A stretch of DNA of 64,000 bases from Anaerolineae bacterium (lineage in GTDB: Bacteria; Chloroflexota; Anaerolineae; Aggregatilineales; Phototrophicaceae). Within the stretch, counting starts at the first letter, position 1; every line of letters begins with the position of its first letter. The stretch lies in contig JAJDZV010000003.1 of assembly GCA_022824465.1 (NCBI GenBank), positions 113,931-177,930 on the forward strand. The letters are read 5' to 3'. The position numbers were made by a program, and so were the translations under genes. Below are positions 25,852 through 34,956 of this stretch, piece by piece. Below the pieces are notes generated by a model. The model searched no databases. It worked only from the letters and a program-made list of their open reading frames with translations, and was not told the DNA's origin.

Positions 25852-26778
25852 TCATGGTCGGAATTCGGCCGCGACGGCGCTTAAGTCGCTGAACACGCTA
25901 TCGTCAAGTTCAAGAGCAAAGATCTCGGCAATGACTTCCGTCCAACCGTGCAAAAAATACATCCAGCCGTCTTCAATCGTCAAGCCGAGGGCCGCCGCCT
26001 GCGCCAAAGCCCCCCGCATGAAGTCGCGATCGCCGCGATAATTCAGCTCCCAGATCAAGCCCTGCTCCGGAAAGCGAGCCGCCGGCGTCAGTGGCGAGCC
26101 GGGTTTGTCCTTGCCCATGCCCGTAGCGTTGATGACCAGCGAACCGGCCGGCAGTCCGTGAAGCAGAACGTCATTATCCGCCGCGCTTCGGCTGAGATGG
26201 TACTCGAACTGAACTGGCGTATCCAGTCGCTCGTGAATGCGGCCGATTGACCTTATCCGTTCAGGCAAGACATCAGCCAGCAGAAAGCGACGCGGATTGC
26301 CATCGCCCGGATGTGCCTCCGCCATGCAGACGCTGATACCGACAGCGGCCCCGCCCGCGCCCAGACAGAGGACATCGCGCCGGGATTCATTCCAGTGATT
26401 CGGCGGGACGAAGCGCTCCAGCGCCTGTGCCGACGAAATCGGATCTTTGGCGAGGCCCTGCACCCGCCCGTCTCGCTTGATTATGCAGGAAACTTCAGCG
26501 CAGATCCTGGCGTAGTGATCGAATTCGTTAAACATATCGCGGCAGGCTCGCAGCAGGTCGATCTTGTGCGCCGTTATCAGCGCGCCTTTCACCGCCGGGT
26601 CGTCGATGATAGCGCGCAGGACGCGGCGATAGCTCTCAGCCGGCGCGCGCAGCGGCAGGTCAACGCCGACGAGCTCGCAGTTAAGTCCCAGCGTATCCGA
26701 CCAGCGAGGGAAGATCTTCATGATGGAGGAGCCGCCAGTGGAGACGCCGATGAAGACGAGTTTGGCTTTGCGAGACAC
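25852..26778 (-). CDS. Shikimate/quinate dehydrogenase-like oxidoreductase (AroE family)
   Basis: A 308-residue AroE-type enzyme. The N-terminal substrate domain has STGGSSIMKIFPRW and ALITAHKIDL, where Lys corresponds to the catalytic Lys of AroE. The nucleotide domain starts DVLCLGAGGAAVGIS. A conserved aspartate sits in LAKDPISSA. It deviates from housekeeping AroE at several points (ALITAHK for NVTIPHK), and no aro genes are nearby, so it more likely acts on quinate, an inositol or another cyclic polyol in this sugar-catabolic region. Confidence 0.75.
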   Translation of the reverse strand: MSRKAKLVFIGVSTGGSSIMKIFPRWSDTLGLNCELVGVDLPLRAPAESYRRVLRAIIDDPAVKGALITAHKIDLLRACRDMFNEFDHYARICAEVSCIIKRDGRVQGLAKDPISSAQALERFVPPNHWNESRRDVLCLGAGGAAVGISVCMAEAHPGDGNPRRFLLADVLPERIRSIGRIHERLDTPVQFEYHLSRSAADNDVLLHGLPAGSLVINATGMGKDKPGSPLTPAARFPEQGLIWELNYRGDRDFMRGALAQAAALGLTIEDGWMYFLHGWTEVIAEIFALELDDSVFSDLSAVAAEFRP

Positions 26779-26808
26779 GACTCAACTATTCTCTCAGAAC
26801 CTAGAAAG

Positions 26809-26837
26809 TTGACAAATCAGCTGGTATTGCGGACAAT
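26809..26837 (+). promoter_or_regulatory. Promoter of small coiled-coil gene; fixes its start
   Basis: TTGACA (26809-26814), 17 bases, GACAAT (26832-26837). Transcription would begin near 26844, after the ATG at 26840, so translation must use the ATG at 26870. Confidence 0.55.
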
Positions 26838-26869
26838 TAATGAGGAATAGCATACTCAGTAAGAGTCTT

Positions 26870-27058
26870 ATGGCAGAATCCACACTCGACAACCGCGTAA
26901 CACAAATCGAAACACGAGCCGAAGAGTACGTCAAACGGAGCGATATATCGGCGACGCTTTCTCGCATTGAAACCGCGTTGGATTATCACAAGTGGATACT
27001 CGGCTTGCTGGTCTTGGGACAGATTTTCACGCTTGGACGGCTGTTTGAGATCTTCTAG
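26870..27058 (+). CDS. Small coiled-coil protein with C-terminal membrane helix
   Basis: A 62-residue protein of unknown function. It begins with a heptad-like amphipathic stretch (LDNRVTQIETRAEEYV, then DISATLSRIETALDY) and ends in a hydrophobic segment WILGLLVLGQIFTLG that could anchor it in the membrane. The promoter at 26809-26837 places transcription start after an alternative ATG at 26840, so 26870 is preferred. It is more AT-rich than its neighbours. Similar small coiled-coil proteins occur at 30419, 46065 and (broken) 52269. Confidence 0.6.
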   Translation: MAESTLDNRVTQIETRAEEYVKRSDISATLSRIETALDYHKWILGLLVLGQIFTLGRLFEIF

Positions 27059-27088
27059 GCTCGCAGCAGCACTTTCCTTTTCGGATTC

Positions 27089-28615
27089 TCACAGCGCGGC
27101 GATGTCATCATAAACCGGCTCAAGCGCCTCGTACAGGCGGTTGAAAACGGGCATCATGCGCTCGTAAGTCGCTTTGGCAGGCTGGTCCGGCATGATGGTT
27201 GCGGCGACCGCATTCATCTGGTGGATCATGTCGAAGCTGGGGTAAAGCCCGACGCCGACGCCGCCAACTAGCGCCGCGCCCATCGAGGTCGCCTCTTCGA
27301 GGATGGCCAGCCGCTGCACCGGCATGCCATAAATATCCGCCATGATCTGGTTCCAGACGCGACCGCTGGCGCCGCCGCCGATGAGACGCATGGCATCAAT
27401 ATCAGTGCCCTGGGCGCGGAAAGCATCGAGGATTTCGCGCAGATTCATTGTCACGCCTTCCAGCACGGCGCGGTACATGTGCGCGCGGCTGTGGCGGATG
27501 GTCAAGCCGATGAAAGCGCCGCGAGCGTGAGGATTCCAGCGGGGACTGCGCTCGCCCAACAGATACGGCAGGAAGAAAAGCCCGTCAGCGCCCGGCGTGA
27601 CCTGGGCGATTTCCAGGTTGATAAGTTCGTAAGGGCTGATTCCGAGCCGCTCGGCGGTCTCTTTCTCGAAGAGCGAGAGCTGATCGCGCGTCCACTGGTA
27701 GGAGGCGCCGGCCGCTTGCATGGTGCCAGTTGGCATGAACATATCGGGAATGACGTGGCCGAAAGTGAAAGTGCGGTAAGCGGGATCATAGATCGGTTCC
27801 GGCGTGGAGAGGGCGATCCAGGACGATGAGCCGACATAGTTATACGCCGAGCCAGCCTCGATCACGCCAGCGCCAGCCGCGGCACAGGCGCCATCGCCGC
27901 CGCCGATGACCACCTTGGTGCCCGCCGCCACGCCGACTTCCTCAGCCACCGCCGCACGCACTTCGCCAACGACATCGGTGGAGAGGCGGATTTCCGGCAG
28001 CTTCTCGACGGGCAGCTCAACCGCATCCAGTATCGCGTCTGACCATTCGCCGGATTTCAAATCGTAGAGATTCATGCTGGAGGCATCGGAGGGGTCGGTG
28101 ACGAAAGCGCCGGTCAAGCGGGCGACGATGGCGTCTTTGGCGTGAAGGAATTTGTAGGTATCGCGGTAGATATCTGGCTGATTATCGCGGATCCACAGGA
28201 TCTTCGCCAAGGAATAGGAGGCGCTGAGGCGATGCCCGGTAACTCGGTAGACGTCTTCAAAAGTGAGGCGCGCGCCGATCCAGCTTTCCTGCTCCAGCGC
28301 CCGCTGATCAGCCCAGATGATGGCGCTGCGCAAGGGGCGGGCATTGCGGTCCAGCGGCACTGCCCCCATCATTTGCCCGCTGAAAGTGATGCAGGCGATG
28401 TCATCCGGGCGAACGCCGGTCTGGCTGAGCAGACGCCGGGTGGAATGGCATACCGCCTCCCACCAAGCATCGGGGTCTTGCTCCGCCCAGCCAATATGGG
28501 CGTATTCGGTGTCGTATGCCCGAAAGGCAGCGCCGACCAGCGCCCCGTCACGATCATACAACGTGGCTTTGTTGCCGGTCGTGCCCAGGTCATGCGCGAT
28601 GACGTAGTTTGCCAT
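27089..28615 (-). CDS. FGGY-family carbohydrate kinase, xylulokinase-like
   Basis: A 508-residue two-domain ASKHA-fold kinase that phosphorylates a sugar or polyol. ATP loop 1 is VIAHDLGTTGNKATLYD; the substrate motif region is FSGQMMGAVPLD; the adenosine motif is RLIGGGASGRVWNQIMAD. Overall it is closest to XylB-like members, but FGGY specificity cannot be set by eye. The ATG at 28615 begins the conserved N-terminus; a start five codons upstream is possible. It is divergent from a sugar ABC operon (28802), which likely supplies its substrate. Confidence 0.88.
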   Translation of the reverse strand: MANYVIAHDLGTTGNKATLYDRDGALVGAAFRAYDTEYAHIGWAEQDPDAWWEAVCHSTRRLLSQTGVRPDDIACITFSGQMMGAVPLDRNARPLRSAIIWADQRALEQESWIGARLTFEDVYRVTGHRLSASYSLAKILWIRDNQPDIYRDTYKFLHAKDAIVARLTGAFVTDPSDASSMNLYDLKSGEWSDAILDAVELPVEKLPEIRLSTDVVGEVRAAVAEEVGVAAGTKVVIGGGDGACAAAGAGVIEAGSAYNYVGSSSWIALSTPEPIYDPAYRTFTFGHVIPDMFMPTGTMQAAGASYQWTRDQLSLFEKETAERLGISPYELINLEIAQVTPGADGLFFLPYLLGERSPRWNPHARGAFIGLTIRHSRAHMYRAVLEGVTMNLREILDAFRAQGTDIDAMRLIGGGASGRVWNQIMADIYGMPVQRLAILEEATSMGAALVGGVGVGLYPSFDMIHQMNAVAATIMPDQPAKATYERMMPVFNRLYEALEPVYDDIAAL

Positions 28616-28801
28616 TTCCTGCCCGTCCAATTGATTGGCGCAAGTCAGGCAAGCATACAGAATTCATCCCCGCAATACAAGCAACCTATGAGATCACCGT
28701 GATTCGCGTTAAAATGCCTTGACGCGCTGGCGGGTCAATCAACCGGCAGTCGCATGAACCACCGGGTTCACTTCCGTTCACACAAGCTATGGAGTGTAAC
28801 A

Positions 28802-30271
28802 ATGCGTAAACTTACTCTCTTCGCACTGCTTGCTTTGCTGACAGTCGTCATCGCGGCGCCGGTCAGCGCGCAAGATTTCTCGGGCCAGACGGTCGTCGTC
28901 GTCACGCAGACTGGCTCGGCCATCGGCGGTCCTGTGCTCGAAAAAGGTCCGATCTGGGAAGAAGCGACCGGCGGCGATATCGTCTTGCAGACTTTCGCCT
29001 TTGGCGAGCTCTTCGAGAAGATTGTCACCGCGCTTTCGACCGGCTCGGGCGATTATGATGTCTTGATCTACGCCGCCGATTGGGCGGGAGACATCATGGC
29101 GCCGGGCTACGTCATGGAGATCCCGCAGGAGACCTTGGACGCCATCGAATCCGATGATGTCATCCCGCTCTATGCCGACCGCATCACCACCTGGGGCGGC
29201 GTGCCCTATGCCTTGCCCTACGACGGCGATGCCCACATGCTCTACTACCGCAAAGACCTGGTCGATAACGAAATGTACGCGGCCGACTTCGAGGCGCAGT
29301 ATGGCTATGCCTTGGGCGAGCCGACCACCTGGACGCAGTACCGCGATATCGCCGAGTTCTTCAACGGCATGGAAGTCGATACGGCCGGCTCGATGGCGCC
29401 GATCTATGGCGCTCTGGAAGCGCAGCGCCGCAACGCGCAGTCCTACTGGGTTTACCTCTCCCGCGCCGCTGGCTATGGCAAGGTGCCGGGCAATCCCTGC
29501 TTCTTCTTCAGCTGCGATGACATGACCCCGCAAGTCAACAACCCGGGCTGGGTCCGCGCGCTTGAAGAATACATTGACATCCGCAACGTCGGCGATCCGG
29601 AAATGATTAACTACGATGTGGCTGATACCCGCACGCTGATGGCGACAGGCACCGCCGTACTGAACCTGGACTGGGGCGATGTCGGCACGATCTCGGTGGA
29701 TGAGAATGTCTCCCTGGTCAAAGGCGCTGTCGGTTTCGGCGTGCTGCCAGGTGGCGATTCCTACTGGGATTACGAAGCCGGCGAATGGGTGATGGAAGAG
29801 AATCCGGCGCCCTTCATCGCCTTCGGCGGTTGGATCATCTCCATCGCGGCTGATAGCGATGTCACCGAAGCCGCGCTTGATTTCGCTTCCTTCCTGGCGA
29901 GCAAGGACGTGGTGAACGAGTTGGCCGTCACCGGCGGCACCGGCATCAACCCGAGCCGCTTCAGCCAGTTAGCCGATACGGCCCCCTGGGTCGCGGCTGG
30001 CTTTGACGAGGATAGCGCCGCCGACTACCTGGACGCGATCCAGAACACCATCAACCATCCCAACGCCGTGCTCGATATTCGCATCACCGGCTCGGCGGAA
30101 TATCTGTCCACGCTGGATGCCGAAATCGCCCGCGCTCTCGCTGGCGAGATCAGCGCCCAGGAAGCGCTCGATAATGTCGCCGAGCTGTGGAACGCCATCA
30201 CTGACCGCCTCGGCCGCGACGCGCAACTTGAGCAGTACAAGGCAGCCGTCGGCTACATGGGTGATATGTAG
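28802..30271 (+). CDS. Extracellular sugar-binding protein of ABC importer
   Basis: A 489-residue binding protein. The ATG at 28802 has GGAG ten bases upstream (28793-28796) and starts a proper signal peptide (RKLTLFALLALLTVVIAAPVSA, cut near SAQ); the longer upstream frame adds 16 unrelated residues. FFFSCDDM contains a possible disulfide with the nearby NPCFF cysteine. It heads the operon with permeases at 30651 and 31628. The divergent FGGY kinase suggests a pentose, pentulose or polyol substrate. Confidence 0.92.
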   Translation: MRKLTLFALLALLTVVIAAPVSAQDFSGQTVVVVTQTGSAIGGPVLEKGPIWEEATGGDIVLQTFAFGELFEKIVTALSTGSGDYDVLIYAADWAGDIMAPGYVMEIPQETLDAIESDDVIPLYADRITTWGGVPYALPYDGDAHMLYYRKDLVDNEMYAADFEAQYGYALGEPTTWTQYRDIAEFFNGMEVDTAGSMAPIYGALEAQRRNAQSYWVYLSRAAGYGKVPGNPCFFFSCDDMTPQVNNPGWVRALEEYIDIRNVGDPEMINYDVADTRTLMATGTAVLNLDWGDVGTISVDENVSLVKGAVGFGVLPGGDSYWDYEAGEWVMEENPAPFIAFGGWIISIAADSDVTEAALDFASFLASKDVVNELAVTGGTGINPSRFSQLADTAPWVAAGFDEDSAADYLDAIQNTINHPNAVLDIRITGSAEYLSTLDAEIARALAGEISAQEALDNVAELWNAITDRLGRDAQLEQYKAAVGYMGDM

Positions 30272-30290
30272 GTGTTTTCACCCCCACCCC

Positions 30291-30382
30291 AAACCCCTAC
30301 CCCATAAAGAGGGAGGGGCTTTCGTCGCTATTCAGTAGCTCGACAGATCCAAGCTCCCCTTCCCTCATTTTGGGGGAAGGGG
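30291..30382. repeat. C/G-rich palindromic repeats after binding-protein gene
   Basis: Two units. The first is imperfect: CCCCTACCC near 30294-30302 with GGGAGGGG near 30311-30318. The second is perfect: CCCCTTCCC (30356-30364), nine-base loop, GGGAAGGGG (30374-30382). The perfect stem and loop length are the same as at 55491-55517. Confidence 0.75.
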
Positions 30383-30418
30383 CTACGCTAAGTCGTTCAT
30401 TAAGAAAGGCTATACGAA

Positions 30419-30598
30419 ATGGCAATGAGAGATATCGATGATGTTGTCCGCGAGTTGGAAGGGATTAGCGAAAAGCTAGATTCCAGTAAGTACGGGGAAA
30501 ACATTGCCGATAAGTTGGACAAAGTGAATGACAAGCTGGATAGAATGATTCGAATATTTGAGTCCATCGAGCGTAAACTCGGAGGATCTTCTTATTAA
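30419..30598 (+). CDS. Small coiled-coil protein inside a sugar ABC operon
   Basis: A 59-residue frame starting at ATG 30419 (MAMRDIDDVVRELEGISEKL) and ending TAA at 30598. It is strongly amphipathic with repeated Asp-Lys-Leu-Asp heptads (ADKLDKVNDKLDRMIRIFE) and has no membrane helix. Codon choice is more AT-rich than the ABC genes on either side. It lies between the binding-protein and permease genes, just after the palindromic repeats. Function unknown; a spurious frame cannot be excluded, but the regular coiled-coil pattern supports a real protein. Confidence 0.5.
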   Translation: MAMRDIDDVVRELEGISEKLDSSKYGENIADKLDKVNDKLDRMIRIFESIERKLGGSSY

Positions 30599-30650
30599 GT
30601 AGGTGTCAGCAAGGCGATAGAGACTTCTTGTGGCAATTGCTTCCGGCAGC

Positions 30651-31628
30651 ATGAGCACGGTGCGCGAAGACAGGATCATGAAACGGGTCTTCCTCAGCCC
30701 GGCGGTCATCATCCTGCTCGCCCTGTCGATATTCCCCCTGCTTTGGTCCCTCGGCATCAGCTTCACCGATATGCAGCGCGGCGGCTCGACGATTGCCAGG
30801 CAAGCGGCTTCTCAAGGCATCACCGAAGGCGTCGGCTTCCTGGGCATGGGCTTCGAGCTGACCGGGCGCAACTATCAGCGCTTGCTGGTCGATGGCCGCC
30901 TGCACAGCACCGTGCGCAACACGATGTTCTATGTCTTCCTCGGCGTGGCGATTCAATATGTTATCGGCTTGGGCTTGGCGACGGTCTTGAACCAGCCTTT
31001 TCGCGGACGAAACATCGTGCGGGTCATCTTCTTGATGCCCATGATGATGACGCCGGTCGCCGCCGCCTACACCGGGCGCATGTTCTTCGATTCCAATCCG
31101 CTGCGCTCGCCCCTGGCCGACTTTCTGCGCGACTTTGGCAAGCTGCTCGGCCTGGAACGCGGCATCAGCGTGCCCTGGTTCACCGATACCGGCTGGGCGC
31201 CGATCGCGATAATAATTATCGACGCCTGGCAGTGGATCCCCTTCATGACGCTGATTCTGCTCGCCGGCATGCAAGCCATCCCCGATGACATCTACGAAGC
31301 GGCGCGGGTGGATGGCGCTAACATCTTGCAGATCTTCTGGCGCGTCACCGTCCCGATCCTTCTGCCGATATCACTGACAGTGATACTCATTCGCGGCTTG
31401 GAGATCTTCAAGATCATCGACGTGGTCGTGGTGACGACCGGCGGCGGACCGGGCTCGGCCACCGAATCCCTGACGCTGTACATATTTGAGCAGGCGCTAA
31501 GCAACGGCAACTATGGCTACGCCAGCGCGATCGCTTATGTTCTGCTGGTATTGGTCATCATTTTCGCCACGATATTTCTGGCGCTGGGCCGGCGCTGGAT
31601 TCGCGGCAGCGTCGAGCGAGGTGAGTGA
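30651..31628 (+). CDS. Carbohydrate ABC transporter permease (MalF/UgpA type)
   Basis: A 325-residue permease with six predicted helices. The coupling loop is [26 protein letters not shown] periplasmic loop between the first two helices is longer than usual (from about residue 35 to 75). Three starts are possible (GTG 30630, ATG 30651, ATG 30678); 30651 is a compromise. It overlaps the second permease by one base (TGATG). Confidence 0.9.
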   Translation: MSTVREDRIMKRVFLSPAVIILLALSIFPLLWSLGISFTDMQRGGSTIARQAASQGITEGVGFLGMGFELTGRNYQRLLVDGRLHSTVRNTMFYVFLGVAIQYVIGLGLATVLNQPFRGRNIVRVIFLMPMMMTPVAAAYTGRMFFDSNPLRSPLADFLRDFGKLLGLERGISVPWFTDTGWAPIAIIIIDAWQWIPFMTLILLAGMQAIPDDIYEAARVDGANILQIFWRVTVPILLPISLTVILIRGLEIFKIIDVVVVTTGGGPGSATESLTLYIFEQALSNGNYGYASAIAYVLLVLVIIFATIFLALGRRWIRGSVERGE

Positions 31629-32521
31629 TGCGGACGACAGGCAAAGGACTCTTCCGCCGCAGGAGCCGGCGCCCGCTCTGGGGTTCAGCCCTTCTCTACG
31701 CGATTGTCGTCTTCTGGTGTTTCATTGTGCTCTTTCCCTTCTACTGGCTGGTGACCACCTCGGTGAAACGCCCGATTGACGTCAGCCGGGGGCCCAATTA
31801 CATCCCCTACGTCGACTTCCAGCCCATACCGGACCATTGGGAGGAGATGTTTGGGACACAGCGGGAATCGACGGAGCGGCATTTCCGCAACAGCCTCGTC
31901 TCCGCCATCGGCAGCACAATTCTATCAGTCGTCATCGGCGCGATGGCGGGCTATGGCTTGTCACGCTTCCGGTACTACTGGGGGCGGCTGGGCTGGGATA
32001 ATGACAATATCGCCTTTTGGATCATCTCGCAGCGCTTCCTGCCGCCGGCGATATTCATCGTGCCCTTCGTCCTGCTGTATAACTTCTTCAGCCTGATCGA
32101 CACCTACGGCGGTCTCATCATCGCCTACACGATGTTCAATATCCCCTTCGCCGTCTGGATCATGCGCGATTTCTTCAACGGCTTGCCCGTCGACCTGGAA
32201 GAGAGCGCCCGCGTCGACGGCGCGACCCGCTGGGGGGCTTTCATCCGTATCGTCCTGCCGCTTAGCGCGCCCGGTCTCGTGGCGGTGGCGATCTTCTCTT
32301 TCATCTTCGCCTGGAACGAATACCTCTTCGCCTTGATGCTCACGAACTTCAACGCCATCACTATGCCCGTGCTGATCGCCGGACAGAATAACACGCGCGG
32401 GATCGAGTGGTGGTTCATCAGCGCCCTGACCTTGATGGCGGTGGTGCCCGTGATCATCATGGGCTTGCTGCTCGAGCGCTTCATCACCCGCGGCTTGACG
32501 GCTGGCGCGGTAAAAGGGTAG
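31628..32521 (+). CDS. Carbohydrate ABC transporter permease (MalG/UgpE type)
   Basis: A 297-residue permease. The EAA loop is [25 protein letters not shown], and the C-terminus [15 protein letters not shown] is nearly identical in style to the permease at 6215 ([10 protein letters not shown]). The ATG at 31628 overlaps the preceding stop TGA; a GTG one codon upstream is less likely. It completes a binding-protein plus two-permease system with no ATPase gene in the operon. Confidence 0.92.
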   Translation: MRTTGKGLFRRRSRRPLWGSALLYAIVVFWCFIVLFPFYWLVTTSVKRPIDVSRGPNYIPYVDFQPIPDHWEEMFGTQRESTERHFRNSLVSAIGSTILSVVIGAMAGYGLSRFRYYWGRLGWDNDNIAFWIISQRFLPPAIFIVPFVLLYNFFSLIDTYGGLIIAYTMFNIPFAVWIMRDFFNGLPVDLEESARVDGATRWGAFIRIVLPLSAPGLVAVAIFSFIFAWNEYLFALMLTNFNAITMPVLIAGQNNTRGIEWWFISALTLMAVVPVIIMGLLLERFITRGLTAGAVKG

Positions 32522-32531
32522 GCGGCATTCG

Positions 32532-33632
32532 TCAAATCACCAGCAGCTCGCGGGGGAAGGTCGTCAGGCTTTCCGCGCCGTCTTCCGTAATCAGGATATC
32601 GTCCTCGATGCGCACGCCGATTTCACCCGTGCGGTAAATGCCCGGCTCCACTGTGAATACCATGCCGGGCGCGAGTATTCGCTCGTTCCCGCGCACGATG
32701 TAGGGCGGCTCGTGCGCTTCCAAGCCGATGCCGTGCCCGGTACGATGACGTATCAAGTCGCCGTAGCCGGCCTCGATGACGACTTGCCGCGCGGCGATAT
32801 CAACTGATTCGGCTGTGGCGCCGGGTTTCGCCGCCAGCCGGCCTGCGTCATTCGCCGCCTGGACGACCGCATAATAGTCCCGCTGCTCGTCGCTGACCGC
32901 GCTGACGAAGACTGTGCGCGTGATATCGGCGCAGTAGCCCTTGAATTTGGCGCCGAAGTCAACGATGAGCGGGTCGCCCGCTTGAATACGATAAGCCAGC
33001 GGTCCGGAGTGCGGCAGCGCGCTGTTGCCGCCGGCATGCAGTATCGTGCCGAAGGACAGCCCTTCGCCACCCAATTCGCGGAGTTGTCCCTCAAGAATAG
33101 CGGCGGCTTCAATCTCGGTCATGCCGATCGTGATCTCGGCGAACATTGCTTCCAAGGCGCGCTCGGAGATTTCGATCGCGCGGCGCAGGCAGGCGATCTC
33201 CTCTTCATCCTTGATCAGCCGGAGTTCCGCCAGGGGCGCGCTGGCATCGACGACATTGGCTTCGGGCGCCGCTTGGCGGATGCTTTCGCCTTCGAAGAAG
33301 CGCATCTGAAGACCGTCGACGCCGATAGTCTTATCGCATGATCCAATCGCATGCAGCGCCGCGCGGAAAGCGGCTTCGTAACCCTCAGCATCAGTATAGG
33401 AGATGATCCGGGGCGGTTCGGCATGGCGCTGGAATAGCGGGATCTCCAACTCGGGAACGACTGCGACCGGTTCTTGATTGAGCGAGTAGAAGCTGACGAT
33501 GGGACGTTCCAACACGTAGTGTTCGGCGCCAGTGAGATAGCGGTGGTTGGATCCGGGGATAAGCGCTGTGACATCCAGCCCGGCGCCGCGCATGATGCCA
33601 TATAACTTGTCCCGGCGTGCCGCGTATTTCAT
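32532..33632 (-). CDS. Xaa-Pro aminopeptidase-like M24 metallopeptidase
   Basis: A 366-residue creatinase/prolidase-type protein. The C-terminal pita-bread domain has the metal ligands: Asp in VDFGAKFKGYCADITRT, His in RHRTGHGIGLEAHE, and Glu in FTVEPGIY and VRIEDDI. The N-terminal creatinase-like domain is about 130 residues. It removes N-terminal residues from Xaa-Pro peptides or hydrolyses a related amide. It converges with the sugar ABC operon and precedes the HPS-PHI genes on the same strand with a 51-base gap. Confidence 0.9.
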   Translation of the reverse strand: MKYAARRDKLYGIMRGAGLDVTALIPGSNHRYLTGAEHYVLERPIVSFYSLNQEPVAVVPELEIPLFQRHAEPPRIISYTDAEGYEAAFRAALHAIGSCDKTIGVDGLQMRFFEGESIRQAAPEANVVDASAPLAELRLIKDEEEIACLRRAIEISERALEAMFAEITIGMTEIEAAAILEGQLRELGGEGLSFGTILHAGGNSALPHSGPLAYRIQAGDPLIVDFGAKFKGYCADITRTVFVSAVSDEQRDYYAVVQAANDAGRLAAKPGATAESVDIAARQVVIEAGYGDLIRHRTGHGIGLEAHEPPYIVRGNERILAPGMVFTVEPGIYRTGEIGVRIEDDILITEDGAESLTTFPRELLVI

Positions 33633-33683
33633 AGTGTCCTCACGCTTAGTCTTCTCGTTTCAATTCGCGCTCGGCGGATAGCG

Positions 33684-34244
33684 TCATTCCAGATTGGCGT
33701 GGCGGGCATTCATCTCGGCTTCAGACACAGCCAGGTCCGCCTTCAAGCGAATGATGAGCAAGTCGCAGATCAAGCCCAGGCAATGCTCAAACAGCGAGCC
33801 CATGACCAGCACCGAGTCATTGCCGCCCCGGCTGTCCGCTTTGAAGTTGGTGGCCGGTAAGTAAACGAGGGTGTCGGCGGCCGCCGCAATTGGCGAGTTG
33901 AGATTGCCGGTCAGAACAGCCAGGCGCGCGTCTTGCGCCGCGACCGTGTCAACAAAGCGCAGCAGCGAGCCGGTGCGCCCGGAGGAAGAGCCGATGAGAA
34001 GCAGATCGCCAGTGCCAATCGCCGGGGTGGTGACATCATCGACGACGTGAACTCGCACGCCGAGGTGCATCAGGCGCATGGCGAAGGCGCGCATCTGCAA
34101 ACCCGTGCGCCCCTTGCCAGCGATGAATATGCGCTCCGCCGCCAAAATCGCCTCATGCAGCGACGCGACCTGCGTCGGTTCGACTTGCCGCAGCGTCTTG
34201 CCGATGTCGCTGACGATTACTTCGATGAGTTCAGCGTACTCCAT
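33684..34244 (-). CDS. hxlB: 6-phospho-3-hexuloisomerase (SIS domain)
   Basis: A 186-residue SIS-domain isomerase converting D-arabino-hex-3-ulose 6-phosphate to fructose 6-phosphate. The family block AGKGRTGLQMRAFAMRLMHL is followed by DLLLIGSSSGRTGSLL with the phosphate-binding serines. The ATG at 34244 lies 14 bases inside the end of the upstream synthase gene and was chosen because conserved sequence begins there. Coupling to the synthase is obvious. A general sugar-phosphate isomerase is the alternative, but the PHI-type block is convincing. Confidence 0.88.
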   Translation of the reverse strand: MEYAELIEVIVSDIGKTLRQVEPTQVASLHEAILAAERIFIAGKGRTGLQMRAFAMRLMHLGVRVHVVDDVTTPAIGTGDLLLIGSSSGRTGSLLRFVDTVAAQDARLAVLTGNLNSPIAAAADTLVYLPATNFKADSRGGNDSVLVMGSLFEHCLGLICDLLIIRLKADLAVSEAEMNARHANLE

Positions 34245-34872
34245 CTCGATGTATCCTCTCGTGGAATTGGCGCGCGGCTTGGCGCGGATCTTCAGCAGCC
34301 GTGATGGCGGAGCCCACGACAATGACCTGAGGCGCGAGCGGCAAGATCTGTTCCAGCGCGGGGAGCTTGAGGCCCCCTGCAATCGCCAGCTGTGCCTCTG
34401 GCAAGGCAGCGCGCAGATGCGCCAACTGGGAATAAGGAGGGACCTGGTCAGACTGCAAGTCATGGGCGGTATGCAAGCAGAGCAGATGGCAGCCTAGCCC
34501 GAGCAATTCACGCGCGCGTTGCAGCGGATCCGCGACTTGCATCATATCAACCATCACGTGTTTCTGATGTCTCGCCGCGCTGCGCAAGGCGCCCGAAATC
34601 GTCGCATCGCTGGCGAGCGCCATAACGGTCACCCGGTCCGCCCCGGCTGCAAAGGCGATTTCCGCTTCCGCTTCGCCGGCGTCCATGATTTTCAGGTCGG
34701 CGACTAAGGTGAGTCGCGTATAGGCGGCGCGGAGCTTGCGGACGGCGCTCACGCCATCGCGGAAGACCAGCGGCGTGCCCACTTCGGCGATGTCAATGTG
34801 CGGGCGAACCTGGGCGAGGATATCCAGCGCGGCTGATAGTTCGCCGTCAAAAGCAATCTGCAACTCCGCCAT
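34231..34872 (-). CDS. hxlA: 3-hexulose-6-phosphate synthase (OMPDC superfamily)
   Basis: A 213-residue TIM-barrel enzyme. The superfamily motif Asp59-x-Lys61-x-x-Asp64 lies in VADLKIMDAGEAE, and the phosphate site in AIAGGLKLPAL and IVVGSAIT. HPS condenses formaldehyde with ribulose 5-phosphate, or runs in reverse to make ribulose 5-phosphate. Keto-gulonate-phosphate decarboxylases share the fold, so the PHI gene overlapping its 3' end is the main argument for HPS. It is divergent from a ribokinase (84 bases), which would feed pentose phosphate. Confidence 0.85.
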   Translation of the reverse strand: MAELQIAFDGELSAALDILAQVRPHIDIAEVGTPLVFRDGVSAVRKLRAAYTRLTLVADLKIMDAGEAEAEIAFAAGADRVTVMALASDATISGALRSAARHQKHVMVDMMQVADPLQRARELLGLGCHLLCLHTAHDLQSDQVPPYSQLAHLRAALPEAQLAIAGGLKLPALEQILPLAPQVIVVGSAITAAEDPRQAARQFHERIHRDGVR

Positions 34873-34956
34873 GTCGTTTCGCTCGCTAGTCGGATAGCCT
34901 AATATCCACCACAATAGGGTATCGGCATTTCCGGCGACAAGAAAGAGGCAGCAGGC

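Noticed and set aside
30356..30382. Rho-independent terminator after the binding-protein gene
   Set aside because: Strong stem but no T-run after it, and co-directional importer genes follow; better explained as an intercistronic hairpin.
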